DNA from: Rhizobium pisi
Lineage (GTDB): Bacteria; Pseudomonadota; Alphaproteobacteria; Rhizobiales; Rhizobiaceae
Direction: 5' to 3'
Assembly: GCF_003938655.1 (NCBI RefSeq)
Contig: NZ_RJJT01000003.1
Coordinates: 186,001-250,000 of the forward strand
DNA length: 64,000 nucleotides
In this document: positions 17,680 through 29,121 of the stretch, piece by piece
Position numbering within the stretch: the stretch's first letter is position 1
Layout of the letters: the number at the start of each line of letters is the position of its first letter
Program-made: the position numbers and the translations under genes
Notes under the pieces: generated by a model
Told to the model about the DNA's origin: nothing
What the model saw: only the letters and a program-made list of their open reading frames with translations
The model's database searches: none

Positions 17680-17691
17680 TGCGGAGCCATT

Positions 17692-18966
17692 ATGCACATT
17701 GTCGACCGGCGGCTAAATCCGCGCGGTAAAAGTCTGGAAAATCGGCAGCGGTTCCTTCGACGCATGAAGGGCGCCGTGCAGCAGGCGGTAAAACGTTCTC
17801 TGCAAAACCGTAACATCCGTGATGTGCTCGACGGCGGGGAAATCAGCCTGCCGATCGATGGAATGGCCGAACCGAGCTTGCGTAGGGGCGACGGCGGCAT
17901 CCGCGATCATATCCTGCCTGGAAACAGGGCCTTCGTCGAAGGCGACATTCTCCCACGCCCGCCCGGCAGCCGAGGCGGAAAACCCAAGGATGCGGGCGAG
18001 GGCGACGGCGAGGACGGCTTCCGCTTCGTGCTGACGCGCGAGGAATTCCTCGATGTGTTCCTGGACGATCTGGAACTGCCCGACCTTGCCAAGCGGCGTC
18101 TGGCCGAAACCGAGGAGGAAACGCCCTTCCGGGCCGGTTATTCTGTGTCGGGATCGCCGGCCAACATTGCCGTCGGTCGCACAACCAGGCTCGCGATGAT
18201 GCGCCGTGTCGCGCTTCATCGTCCGCGCCGCGAAGAAATCGAAGCCCTGCAACGGCAGATCGAGGAATGCGAGGACGACGAGAGCCGCCTGGCGCTTGAG
18301 GCAAAACTCAAATCCCTGACGGAAAAAAGCCGGCGCATCCCCTATATCGATCCGCTCGATGTCCGGTATCGCCGCTTCGAAAACGAGCCGAAGCCAGTGG
18401 CAAAGGCGGTGATGTTCTGCCTCATGGACGTCTCCGGCTCCATGTCGGAACATATGAAGGACCTCGCCAAGCGGTTCTACCTGCTGCTCTATCTCTTCCT
18501 GTCGAGGCGCTACAAGAAAGTGGAGATCGTCTTCATCCGCCACACCGACAGGGCCGAGGAGGTGGACGAGGAAACCTTCTTCTACGGTCCGGCGACCGGC
18601 GGCACGTTGGTATCCAGTGCGCTGGCGGCAATGCGGGCGATCATCGCGGCGCGTTTCGATCCGGCGGAGTGGAACATCTACGGCGCCCAGGCCTCGGACG
18701 GCGACAACGCCCATTCGGACGGAAACCTGACCGGCCATCTGCTGCAGGAAATTTTGCCGCTCTGCCAGTATTTCGCCTATATCGAAGTCGGCGAAGAGGG
18801 CGGCGACTCTTCGATATCCCGGTCGCCTCTCTGGCTGCTCTATGAGGGGATCCGGTCCGATCTCCTGCCGCTCTCGATGCGCAAGGTCTGCCGGCGAGGC
18901 GAGATATTCCCCGTCTTCCACGATCTCTTCCAGAAACGTGACGCACAGTCGAGGGTGACGCCATGA
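17692..18966 (+). CDS. yeaH: DUF444 / YeaH-YhbH family protein with von Willebrand A-like fold
   Basis: A 424-residue partner of PrkA. The N terminus MHIVDRRLNPRGKSLENRQRFLRR and the Arg-rich block RRGDGGIRDHILPGN are typical of DUF444. A charged coiled segment lies at about 177-215. The C-terminal half has the metal-dependent adhesion motif DVSGSMSE, a later TGGTLVSSAL and SDGDNAHSDG, suggesting a von Willebrand A fold. It starts 12 bases after prkA, and its stop overlaps the spoVR start by four bases (ATGA), so translation of all three is coupled. Confidence 0.92.
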   Translation: MHIVDRRLNPRGKSLENRQRFLRRMKGAVQQAVKRSLQNRNIRDVLDGGEISLPIDGMAEPSLRRGDGGIRDHILPGNRAFVEGDILPRPPGSRGGKPKDAGEGDGEDGFRFVLTREEFLDVFLDDLELPDLAKRRLAETEEETPFRAGYSVSGSPANIAVGRTTRLAMMRRVALHRPRREEIEALQRQIEECEDDESRLALEAKLKSLTEKSRRIPYIDPLDVRYRRFENEPKPVAKAVMFCLMDVSGSMSEHMKDLAKRFYLLLYLFLSRRYKKVEIVFIRHTDRAEEVDEETFFYGPATGGTLVSSALAAMRAIIAARFDPAEWNIYGAQASDGDNAHSDGNLTGHLLQEILPLCQYFAYIEVGEEGGDSSISRSPLWLLYEGIRSDLLPLSMRKVCRRGEIFPVFHDLFQKRDAQSRVTP

Positions 18967-20513
18967 CAACCACGCTGAGGCCGAAAGAGCTGCGTCTGTT
19001 CGAAGGTGCCGACTGGGACTTTTCAACGCTGCAGCGCATCCACGATGCCTGCGAGGAAATCGCGCTCGGCGAACTCGGCCTCGATGTCTACCCGAACCAG
19101 ATCGAAGTGATCACGTCGGAGCAGATGCTGGATGCCTATTCATCGACCGGCATGCCGCTCTTCTACCGCCATTGGTCCTTCGGCAAGCATTTCGCCCATC
19201 ATGAAACCTTCTACCGCCGCGGCATGCGCGACCTTGCCTATGAAATCGTCATCAACAGCTCGCCCTGCATCTCCTACCTGATGGAGGAGAACACGGCGAC
19301 GATGCAGACGCTCGTCATCGCGCACGCCGCCTTCGGCCATAACCACTTCTTCAAGAACAACTATCTCTTCAAGCTCTGGACCGATGCGGAGGGCATCCTC
19401 GATTATCTCGATTTCGCCAAGGGCTATATCTCCCGCTGCGAGGAACGTTATGGCGAGGTGGCCGTGGAGCGCACGCTCGACGCGGCGCATGCGCTGATGT
19501 CGCATGGGGTGCATCGATATGCCGGCAAGAACACCCTCGACCTTCGCCAGGAGGAGAAGCGGCTGCAGGAACGCCGCGCTCACGAGGAGCAGATGTTCAA
19601 CGACCTGTGGCGCACGGTTCCCGTCGGCAAGACCAAGAAGGCCGGCGACTTAGGGCTTGAAAAGCGCCGCGCCGCCCTCGGTCTCCCACAGGACAACATC
19701 CTTTATTTTCTCGAGAAATCCGCGCCGCGGCTGCAGCCGTGGCAGCGCGAAATCCTTCGCATCGTCCGCCATGTCGCACAATATTTTCATCCCCAGCGGC
19801 AGACCAAGGTGATGAACGAGGGAACCGCTACCTACGTCCACTACCAGATCATGAACCGGCTTCACGCAAGCGGGCAGATCACCGACGGAAACTTCCTCGA
19901 ATTCCTGAAATCGCATGCCAATGTCGTGTTCCAGCCGAACTACGACGACCGTCGCTTCTCGGGCTTCAACCCTTATGCACTCGGTTTTGCGATGATGCAG
20001 GACATCGAGAGGATCGTTACGAAGCCGACGGAAGAGGACCGCGTGTGGTTTCCCGATATCGCAGGACGCGGCGGTGCGATGGGCGTCCTGCGCGACATCT
20101 GGGCCAATTACCGGGACGAGAGTTTCATCAGCCAGTTCCTGAGCCCCAATCTGATCCGGCAGCTGCGGCTGTTCCATCTCTACGATGATCCGGATCAGAC
20201 CGAGGGAGTGCTGGTTTCGGCGATCCACAACGAGCGCGGCTATCTCCGCATCCGCCGCCAACTCTCGCGCGAATATGATATCGGCTGGACGGATCCGGCA
20301 ATCGATATCGTCGACGTCGACCTCGCCGGCGACCGCCGCCTTCTCTTGCAGCACATCGTCGTGAACGACTGCTATCTCCAGGAAACCGACATGAAGCTCG
20401 TGCTGCAGCATCTTGCCGATCTCTGGGGCTACGACGTATTGCTTCAGGAAATCGACGGTTCCAACGTCGTGGCAAGAGAGCACACGGCGAGCCCGCGCAA
20501 GATCGTTCAGTGA
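18963..20513 (+). CDS. SpoVR family protein (YcgB)
   Basis: A 516-residue cytosolic protein. Recognisable SpoVR features include YPNQIEVITSEQMLDAYSSTGMPLFYRHWSFGKHF near the N terminus, INSSPCISYLMEENTATMQTLVIAHAAFGHNHFFKNNYLF, and NEGTATYVHYQIMNRLH. SpoVR was named for a role in Bacillus spore cortex formation, but in non-sporulating bacteria it travels with prkA and yeaH and has an unknown biochemical role. The ATG overlaps the yeaH stop. The His/Glu-rich central region (AHAAFGHNHF, NEGTATYVHY) could bind metal, which is my inference. Confidence 0.93.
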   Translation: MTTTLRPKELRLFEGADWDFSTLQRIHDACEEIALGELGLDVYPNQIEVITSEQMLDAYSSTGMPLFYRHWSFGKHFAHHETFYRRGMRDLAYEIVINSSPCISYLMEENTATMQTLVIAHAAFGHNHFFKNNYLFKLWTDAEGILDYLDFAKGYISRCEERYGEVAVERTLDAAHALMSHGVHRYAGKNTLDLRQEEKRLQERRAHEEQMFNDLWRTVPVGKTKKAGDLGLEKRRAALGLPQDNILYFLEKSAPRLQPWQREILRIVRHVAQYFHPQRQTKVMNEGTATYVHYQIMNRLHASGQITDGNFLEFLKSHANVVFQPNYDDRRFSGFNPYALGFAMMQDIERIVTKPTEEDRVWFPDIAGRGGAMGVLRDIWANYRDESFISQFLSPNLIRQLRLFHLYDDPDQTEGVLVSAIHNERGYLRIRRQLSREYDIGWTDPAIDIVDVDLAGDRRLLLQHIVVNDCYLQETDMKLVLQHLADLWGYDVLLQEIDGSNVVAREHTASPRKIVQ

Positions 20514-20576
20514 TCGGGCGCTTCGTGAGACGCCGAACTTAGAGGATCGGAAGCCTTTGGCGTGTCGGGTGAAGCA

Positions 20577-20604
20577 CTTGTTTCGTGCCAGCCAAAGGTA
20601 TATA
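20577..20604 (+). promoter_or_regulatory. Candidate vapBC promoter
   Basis: CTTGTTT at 20577-20583 and TATATA at 20599-20604 are about 15-16 bases apart, just upstream of vapB. If used, transcription would begin near 20611, which favours the vapB start at 20637 over an in-frame ATG at 20607. Confidence 0.4.
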
Positions 20605-20636
20605 TCATGGTAGCTATCGCAGACGCGGGGGCCATC

Positions 20637-20900
20637 ATGGCAACGAGAACAGCTAAGATTTTTACAACAGGTCGCAGCCAGGCTGTTAGGCTCCCCGCGG
20701 AGTTCCGCTTCGCCGAGAGTGAAGTATTCGTCCGTCGTGATCCAAAAACCGGCGATGTCATTCTGTCACGCAAGCCGGATACTTGGGATGGTCTCTTTGA
20801 ACTCTACGGCAAGGATCATGTTCCGGATGATTTCCTGGGGGCGGACGACCGTCGGCAGCCTCCGCAGGATCGTGATCCGTTCGAGGGCTGGAAGGAATGA
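20637..20900 (+). CDS. vapB: VapB-type antitoxin (AbrB/SpoVT fold)
   Basis: An 87-residue antitoxin. The N-terminal half, [25 protein letters not shown], is the swapped-hairpin AbrB DNA-binding fold typical of VapB. The C-terminal tail ([18 protein letters not shown]) is the likely toxin-wrapping segment. It neutralises the VapC toxin encoded next and normally represses the shared promoter. The start at 20637 has GGGGG upstream. An in-frame ATG at 20607 would add ten residues. The ATGA overlap with vapC couples translation. Confidence 0.88.
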   Translation: MATRTAKIFTTGRSQAVRLPAEFRFAESEVFVRRDPKTGDVILSRKPDTWDGLFELYGKDHVPDDFLGADDRRQPPQDRDPFEGWKE

Positions 20901-21310
20901 CAGCCTGGATGCTCGATACCAATATCGTCAGCCACGTCATCAAGGGCGATCGGCCGGAGATCGTCGCACGGTTGGCCGTCCTTCCGATGGAGGACATTGT
21001 CATCTCGTCGGTAACCGAAGGGGAGATGCTTTACGGTCTCGCTAAGCGAGGTTATCCGACAGCCCTGTCGGAACGGATCAGACAATTCCTGCTCAGGGTC
21101 GATGTCCTCCCCTGGGATCACGATGTTACGCGAACATATGGCGACCTGCGTGCCGCCTGTGAAGCCAAGGGCGTAACCCTGGCGCCGCTCGACATGATGA
21201 TTGCCGCTCATGCCGTCGCAACCGACGCAACCCTCGTCACACGCGACAAGGCTTTTGCTCAAGTTTTAGAACCTTTAAAGATCGACAATTGGGAGAACGA
21301 GCGAAGCTGA
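20897..21310 (+). CDS. vapC: VapC-type PIN-domain ribonuclease toxin
   Basis: A 137-residue PIN-domain endoribonuclease. The acidic metal-binding residues are all visible: Asp7 in MLDTN, Glu41 in [11 protein letters not shown], Asp99 in [12 protein letters not shown], and Asp117 in LVTRDKAF. The toxin is therefore expected to be active. Known VapC enzymes cut initiator tRNA or the sarcin-ricin loop; which target applies here cannot be read from sequence. It follows vapB with a four-base overlap. Confidence 0.92.
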   Translation: MTAWMLDTNIVSHVIKGDRPEIVARLAVLPMEDIVISSVTEGEMLYGLAKRGYPTALSERIRQFLLRVDVLPWDHDVTRTYGDLRAACEAKGVTLAPLDMMIAAHAVATDATLVTRDKAFAQVLEPLKIDNWENERS

Positions 21311-21378
21311 CCGTTGACGCAGCCTTGTGACAGCTTCTTCTGGCTCAAAACTTTGATGCCACATAGAGGAGACGGAGG

Positions 21379-21771
21379 ATGGACCGATTCAAGGGCGGCT
21401 GTCTGTGCGGCAATGTCCGGATTGTGGCATCGGGAAGCCCCTACCGGGTCGGCATTTGCCATTGTCTCGACTGCCGCAAGCATCACGGCGCGCTTTTTCA
21501 CGCTTCCGCGATATTTCCCCAGCATGCGGTGACGATCGAGGGCGAAACGCGTGATTATGCCGGGCGGTTTTTCTGTCCCCGCTGCGGCTCGTCGGTTTTC
21601 TCTCGCACCGCTGATGAAATCGAAGTGAACTTGGGATCCCTCGACGCGCCCGACCAGCTGATGCCGACCTATGAACTGTGGACGGTTCGTCGCGAGTCCT
21701 GGCTGCCGCCGTTTCCGCTTGCGAGACGTTACGACCACGATCGCGACGCCACGAGACGCTTCGAGGAATAG
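21379..21771 (+). CDS. GFA (glutathione-dependent formaldehyde-activating) family protein
   Basis: A 130-residue zinc protein of the GFA/CENP-V fold. Cysteine motifs appear in the expected order: GGCLCGNVR (CxC), CHCLDCRKHHGA (CxCxxC), and FFCPRCGSS (CxxC). The family is named after a proposed role in joining glutathione and formaldehyde, but most members have no demonstrated activity. AGGAGACGGAGG upstream of the ATG is a strong ribosome site. It stands 68 bases after vapC, on the same strand but probably separate in function. Confidence 0.88.
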   Translation: MDRFKGGCLCGNVRIVASGSPYRVGICHCLDCRKHHGALFHASAIFPQHAVTIEGETRDYAGRFFCPRCGSSVFSRTADEIEVNLGSLDAPDQLMPTYELWTVRRESWLPPFPLARRYDHDRDATRRFEE

Positions 21772-21827
21772 CCCCCGCGTGCGGCAACGACGTCGCGAGG
21801 GGATCGAGCGGTATGGCCTTGCCGCGG

Positions 21828-22316
21828 CTACTTCAGAATGACGACGGCTTCGACTTCGAAGAGCATCGGGTCGATTGCCAGCTTCGGGACGGGAATGAGG
21901 GTCTGCGCCGGCAGCCTCTCGCCGAACATGTCCTTGACGTTTCTGGTCAGCACCTCAAGCTTGGACATGTCGTGATCGACCACGAAGACCGTGAGTTTGG
22001 CGACCTGATCCGGCTTCGCGCCGAGCGCATCGAGGGCCGCGTGCAAATTCGCGTAGGCCTGTTTCACCTGGACGGCGAAGTCGGGCGATAAGGCTCCGGT
22101 GCTGTCTTGGCCGCCCTGTCCGGAGATGTAGGCCAAGCGGGCTTCGCTGGGCACAATCACCGCCGTGCTGTAGCCGTTCGGCGTCGGGTCGTAGAGGTTT
22201 TGCGGATTGACGATGGTCAGCTTGAGATCATTCTCGCTCGCTGTCGCCGCATTGAAAACTCCCATGGTCATGATGATTAGCCCTCCGATGAGCAGATGCT
22301 TGATTGCGCGTGACAT
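21828..22316 (-). CDS. Exported RidA/YjgF-like protein
   Basis: A 162-residue protein with a signal peptide (hydrophobic core about 8-21, likely cleavage after ATA near 26) followed by a RidA-fold domain (about 33-162) with YISGQGGQDSTG and LTVFVVDHDMSKLEVL. RidA proteins hydrolyse reactive enamines in the cytosol. Here the arginine that binds the substrate carboxylate (Arg105 of E. coli RidA, in PARSC) is replaced: the equivalent is Gln138 in PAQTL. Export plus this change argues against ordinary enamine deaminase activity. It is divergent from a TetR gene across a 172-base region holding two operator-like palindromes. Confidence 0.8.
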   Translation of the reverse strand: MSRAIKHLLIGGLIIMTMGVFNAATASENDLKLTIVNPQNLYDPTPNGYSTAVIVPSEARLAYISGQGGQDSTGALSPDFAVQVKQAYANLHAALDALGAKPDQVAKLTVFVVDHDMSKLEVLTRNVKDMFGERLPAQTLIPVPKLAIDPMLFEVEAVVILK

Positions 22317-22379
22317 GATTTCCCCTTGGTTCTGAGGGCCGCGGGCAAGATACCCCCGCGGCTGCAGGATTGAAGTTAA

Positions 22380-22419
22380 TCGTACACCGTACCATCAATT
22401 ATCTCGTACGCCGTACGAG
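22380..22419. promoter_or_regulatory. Tandem operator for the divergent TetR regulator
   Basis: The region between the RidA-like and TetR genes carries a perfect 17-base palindrome, CTCGTACGCCGTACGAG (22403-22419). A second, imperfect copy (TCGTACACCGTACCA, 22380-22394) lies with its centre 24 bases away. Palindromes next to a divergent TetR gene are the usual arrangement for autoregulation and control of the neighbour. Confidence 0.8.
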
Positions 22420-22488
22420 TCAACTGTTCGGGATCGACAATCCCCGTGTTGTCGGCTTAAATCGGCTCCGGATCGGCAGGGAAGATGG

Positions 22489-23175
22489 ATGGCAGGCAAA
22501 CGCAGCGGCGCTCAGAGCAAGCGGTCTCAACGGACACGGTCCGCCGAGCAGCCGCGCCATGATCCGGCTCTCTCCCTGGAACGGATCGTGGCGACCGCGG
22601 TGGAACTGCTGGACGCCCATGGTATCGATGGATTGACGATGCGCCGGCTCGCCGATCACCTCGGGTCTGGCGCAATGAGCCTGTATTGGCACGTCGATAA
22701 CAAGGAGAAAGTCTTCGATCTGGCGCTCGACTCGGTGCTCGAATATCGCGAGCTGCCTGAAACAGCTCAGTCTCGAGACTGGCGCGGGGAAGTCGTTCAT
22801 ATGCTTCAGGACTGGCGCGCCGGCATGCTGCGCCATCCCTGGTCGGCGTCGCTGCTGCCACGCCGGGCGCTCGGGCCGAACATCCTCAGGCGCCTGGAAT
22901 TGCTGAGCAGGACCTTGTCCGGAGCCGGCGTCGCCGACGCGGATTTGAACGTCGCGATATGGTCGCTCTGGAACTATGTGATAGGCGCTACCGTCACCCG
23001 GGCGAGCTTCGATCTCTCGGACGAGGACATGGCCGCCGCGCAGCAGCGCCTTGCGCTCGTCAGCGAACACTACCCGACAATCGAACGCTCTCGTCTGCTG
23101 CTTGATGATGATTGGGATGGCGCTTTCAGGAAGGGGCTCGACTTCCTGCTCGACGGGCTCGCTCCGAAATATTGA
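22489..23175 (+). CDS. TetR family transcriptional regulator
   Basis: A 228-residue repressor. A basic N-terminal arm (1-25) precedes the TetR helix-turn-helix (about 29-75) with LDAHGIDGLTMRRLADHLGSGAMSLYWHVDNKEKVF, close to the TetR/TetR_C type rather than AcrR. The C-terminal ligand-binding domain includes HPWSASLLPRRALGPN and IWSLWNYVIGATV. The ligand cannot be predicted. It probably binds the palindromes at 22380-22419 and controls both itself and the exported RidA-like protein. Confidence 0.9.
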   Translation: MAGKRSGAQSKRSQRTRSAEQPRHDPALSLERIVATAVELLDAHGIDGLTMRRLADHLGSGAMSLYWHVDNKEKVFDLALDSVLEYRELPETAQSRDWRGEVVHMLQDWRAGMLRHPWSASLLPRRALGPNILRRLELLSRTLSGAGVADADLNVAIWSLWNYVIGATVTRASFDLSDEDMAAAQQRLALVSEHYPTIERSRLLLDDDWDGAFRKGLDFLLDGLAPKY

Positions 23176-23346
23176 ACGCCGCAGCCAAGGCTGCATGACG
23201 CGCCGACGACCAGCAATTATCGGTGGCAACGAACACAAAGGCTTAGTAACCTGACGCCGCTGCAATCGCCCGTATGATTTTCCATTCAAGCAGGTTCGGC
23301 CTTTGCAGTGATCTTTCCGGAGCGGATGGCGCGGGGACGAAAGACC

Positions 23347-24255
23347 ATGGATGAAACGCGGCGCAAGCTCACGACGATCTTCTGTGCTGACGTGCAGGAC
23401 TATACGCGGCTGATGGGCGCCGACGAGGAGGGGACGCTTGCGAGCCTGAAGCGTTGCCGGGAGGCGATGGGGCGCCTCATCGAAAGCCATGGCGGCCGTG
23501 TCATCAACACCTGGGGCGATGGGCTGATCGCCGATTTCCCGAGCGTCGTCGAGGCGGTGCGCGCGGCGGTCGACACCCAGAACGAACTCGCCGGCTTCAA
23601 TGCCAGCCGCCCGAGGGACGGGCGTATGCTCTTCCGCATCGGCATCAATCTCGGCGACGTGATCGTCGAAGGCGACGACATCTATGGCGACGGCGTCAAC
23701 ATCGCCGCGCGGCTGCAGGCGTCGGCCACGGCCGGCGGCATCGTCATTTCGAGCACCGTCTACGACCAGGTTCGCAACAAGGTGGCAGTCGGTTTTGAGT
23801 TTCTCGGGCCGCTGGCGGTGAAGAACGTCGAAGAAGGCGTGCCGAGCTATGCGGTGAGAATTGGCGATGGAAATGACGACGCGCAGCCTGGCGAACGACC
23901 CGCCGCGCGATCGCCGCGGCCGGCCGCCGTTATGACCGAACCGCAGCCGGCGCCGCAGAGGCGGCGATCGTTTGCCTTGCTCGGCGTCGTCTCCGCCGTG
24001 CTCGTCGGCATCAATCTCCTGACGTGGGACGGCGTTTTCTGGGCGCACTTTCCGCTGCTTGCCTTCGCTGTCATTGCCGCGCTTGCCTGGAATCGTTCCC
24101 AGACCCGTTTCGACCGCAGGTTGGCCGCGCTGGCGATCCTGGCGCTCGGCTTCATCTGCATCAACCTCTTCACCTGGAGCGGAACGTTCTGGGCGGTATG
24201 GCCGATACTGGGAGTGGCCGCAGTGAGTGGCCTGCGCTGGTCGATGCGCCGCTAG
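23347..24255 (+). CDS. Class III nucleotide cyclase with C-terminal two-transmembrane module
   Basis: A 302-residue protein. The cyclase homology domain occupies about 7-175, with metal-binding Asp15 (FCADVQDYTRLMG) and Asp58 (NTWGDGLIADF), and the transition-state pair Asn118/Arg122 in YGDGVNIAARL. The purine-selecting Asp is present (Asp111), but the usual Lys position is Asn54, so ATP specificity is uncertain. A Pro/Arg-rich linker leads to a C-terminal 2TM-type domain built from two similar halves (LLTWDGVFWAHFPLL and LFTWSGTFWAVWPIL), a reversed topology compared with receptor cyclases. Starts at 23326 or GTG 23308 are alternatives. Confidence 0.85.
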   Translation: MDETRRKLTTIFCADVQDYTRLMGADEEGTLASLKRCREAMGRLIESHGGRVINTWGDGLIADFPSVVEAVRAAVDTQNELAGFNASRPRDGRMLFRIGINLGDVIVEGDDIYGDGVNIAARLQASATAGGIVISSTVYDQVRNKVAVGFEFLGPLAVKNVEEGVPSYAVRIGDGNDDAQPGERPAARSPRPAAVMTEPQPAPQRRRSFALLGVVSAVLVGINLLTWDGVFWAHFPLLAFAVIAALAWNRSQTRFDRRLAALAILALGFICINLFTWSGTFWAVWPILGVAAVSGLRWSMRR

Positions 24256-24499
24256 TTTGCCGCGCGATATTCGCCGATAAACCGGCGGCGTCGAAGACGT
24301 TTGCGCGGTTCGATCAAGCAAAAGTGAGCGGCCGGGTTATTTCCATTCTTCGCTGATATTACAAATCGGTAATGCCGGGTGCTGACGCTTGCCGCTAAGC
24401 TGCAAAAGCGCGATATTGTCGCACCCGGTGTGTAACCTGGTCCCGCAGCGCCTCTTTCGACCGACCCTGGTCCAACCTCGAGTCCCTCCGGAGACGTGA
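24256..24499. other. Upstream region of the RND efflux operon
   Basis: No gene. A perfect 8-base inverted repeat, CCGGGTGC (24375-24382) and GCACCCGG (24421-24428), spans 38 bases and could form a leader hairpin. No adjacent regulator gene was found for the pump, so control by a distant or global regulator is likely. Confidence 0.35.
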
Positions 24500-25695
24500 A
24501 TGGCTTTTTGGAAGCAGCTTGCACTTTCGCTCATCGTCATCATCGCCGGTTTTGCCGCGTGGGTTTTCTTTGCGCCTGACGCAGGCGACACGATGCGCAA
24601 TGCCGGCATTCCCGATAGCCTCGTTTCCAAGATTACGCCGAAAGCCGAGGAGAGTGCGGATGCCGGCGGTTCCTCGCGGGCCGAAGGGCAACAGCAGGGA
24701 CAGGGTCAGAATCGCCGTAACGGCGGCGGGCGCAGCGGCGCCATTCTGGTCGCCACGCAAGCCGTCGTCCAGGGCGTCGTCAACGACCGGCTGAACGCCA
24801 TCGGCACGGGGGATGCGATCCGTTCGGTCGCGGTGACGCCGCAGGCAACGGGCACGATCCGCGAGATCCTGATCAAATCGGGCGACATGGTGAAGGCCGG
24901 CCAGGTGCTCGCCAAGCTCGACAGCGAGGAACAGGTGATCGCCCGTGGCCAGGCAGACGTGGCGGTGAGGGCTGCCGTCGAGAAGTCCAATCTCTATCAC
25001 AACATCAAATCCAGCGTGTCGCGCATGGATGTCTTCGATTCCGAGATCGCCGAGCAGGGCGCGCGGCTGCAGCTGCAGGCCGCCGAACTCAATCTCGCGC
25101 GGCGCAACATCATAGCTCCGATCGACGGCATCGTCGGCATCGTGCCCGTCAATATCGGCGACAATGTTACGACGACGACGCCGATCGTCACACTCGACGA
25201 CCGTTCGGAAATCCTCGTCGACTTCTGGGTGCCGGAGCGTTTCGCCAATACGGTGAAGGTCGGCCAGCCGGTCGACGCCATGTCGGTTGCAAGACCGGGG
25301 CAGATGTTTTCAGGCGCGATCGAGGCCGTCGACAACCGCATCGACGCGGCAAGCCGCACGCTGCGCCTGCGGGCCAGGATCGACAATTCGTCGGATGAGC
25401 TGCGCGCCGGTATGTCCTTCAACGTCAGCATGAAATTTCCCGGCGACAAATATCCGGCGGTCGATCCGCAATCCGTGCAGTGGGATTCTCAAGGCTCCTT
25501 CGTCTGGCAGGTGACCGACGACAAGTCGCACAAGGTGCGGGTCAGCATCGTGCAGCGCAATCCCGATTTCGTGCTCGTCAACGCCGACCTCAAGGATGGC
25601 GACAAGATCGTGACGCAGGGCCTGCAGCGCGTGCGTGAGGGTGGGGCGGTTCGCGTTTCCGCCGATGTCGCCTCGAACGGCGAGGTGACAACCCG

Positions 25696-25699
<4 letters not shown>
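24500..25699 (+). CDS. RND efflux periplasmic adaptor (membrane fusion protein)
   Basis: A 399-residue adaptor. One N-terminal membrane segment (about 5-24, LALSLIVIIAGFAAWVFF) anchors it. A Gly/Gln-rich linker is followed by the lipoyl half-motifs (VTPQATGTIREILIKSGDMVKAGQVLAKLD and IIAPIDGIVGIVPVNIGDNV), a shortened coiled hairpin, and beta-barrel and membrane-proximal domains. It links the permease encoded next to an outer-membrane channel, which is not in this window. The stop overlaps the permease ATG by four bases. Confidence 0.93.
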
Positions 25700-28851
<3,152 letters not shown>

Positions 28852-28872
28852 GGCTTCGCATCGATTTGAAAG

Positions 28873-28901
28873 AACGCCGCCGGATCTTTTCCGGCGGCGT
28901 T
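28873..28901 (+). terminator. Terminator of the RND operon
   Basis: An 11-base perfect stem (AACGCCGCCGG with CCGGCGGCGTT) and 7-base loop 21 bases after the permease stop, followed by a short T-rich stretch. Confidence 0.75.
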
Positions 28902-29121
28902 TCTCATGGTGTATGAAGTCTTGCGAAATAAACTCAATTCGCTCTGAAGATTAGCCGTTTTTTAAGCATAAACGGCAATGATTGTTACCAGCAACCGACG
29001 GGTCTTCTTCGTTTCCTGAAGGCCGATGCGCTGGGATTCCAGCGGCCCGGGACATGAGTGTCCGAGCGGCGCGGTTCATTTTTGTACAGTTTGCGTTTGT
29101 TGTGTTTTGGAGTTTAGTTCC

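Noticed and set aside
22420..24321. A 633-codon reverse-strand frame opposite the TetR and cyclase genes.
   Set aside because: It covers two well-supported forward genes and a noncoding gap; composition is that of an antisense shadow.
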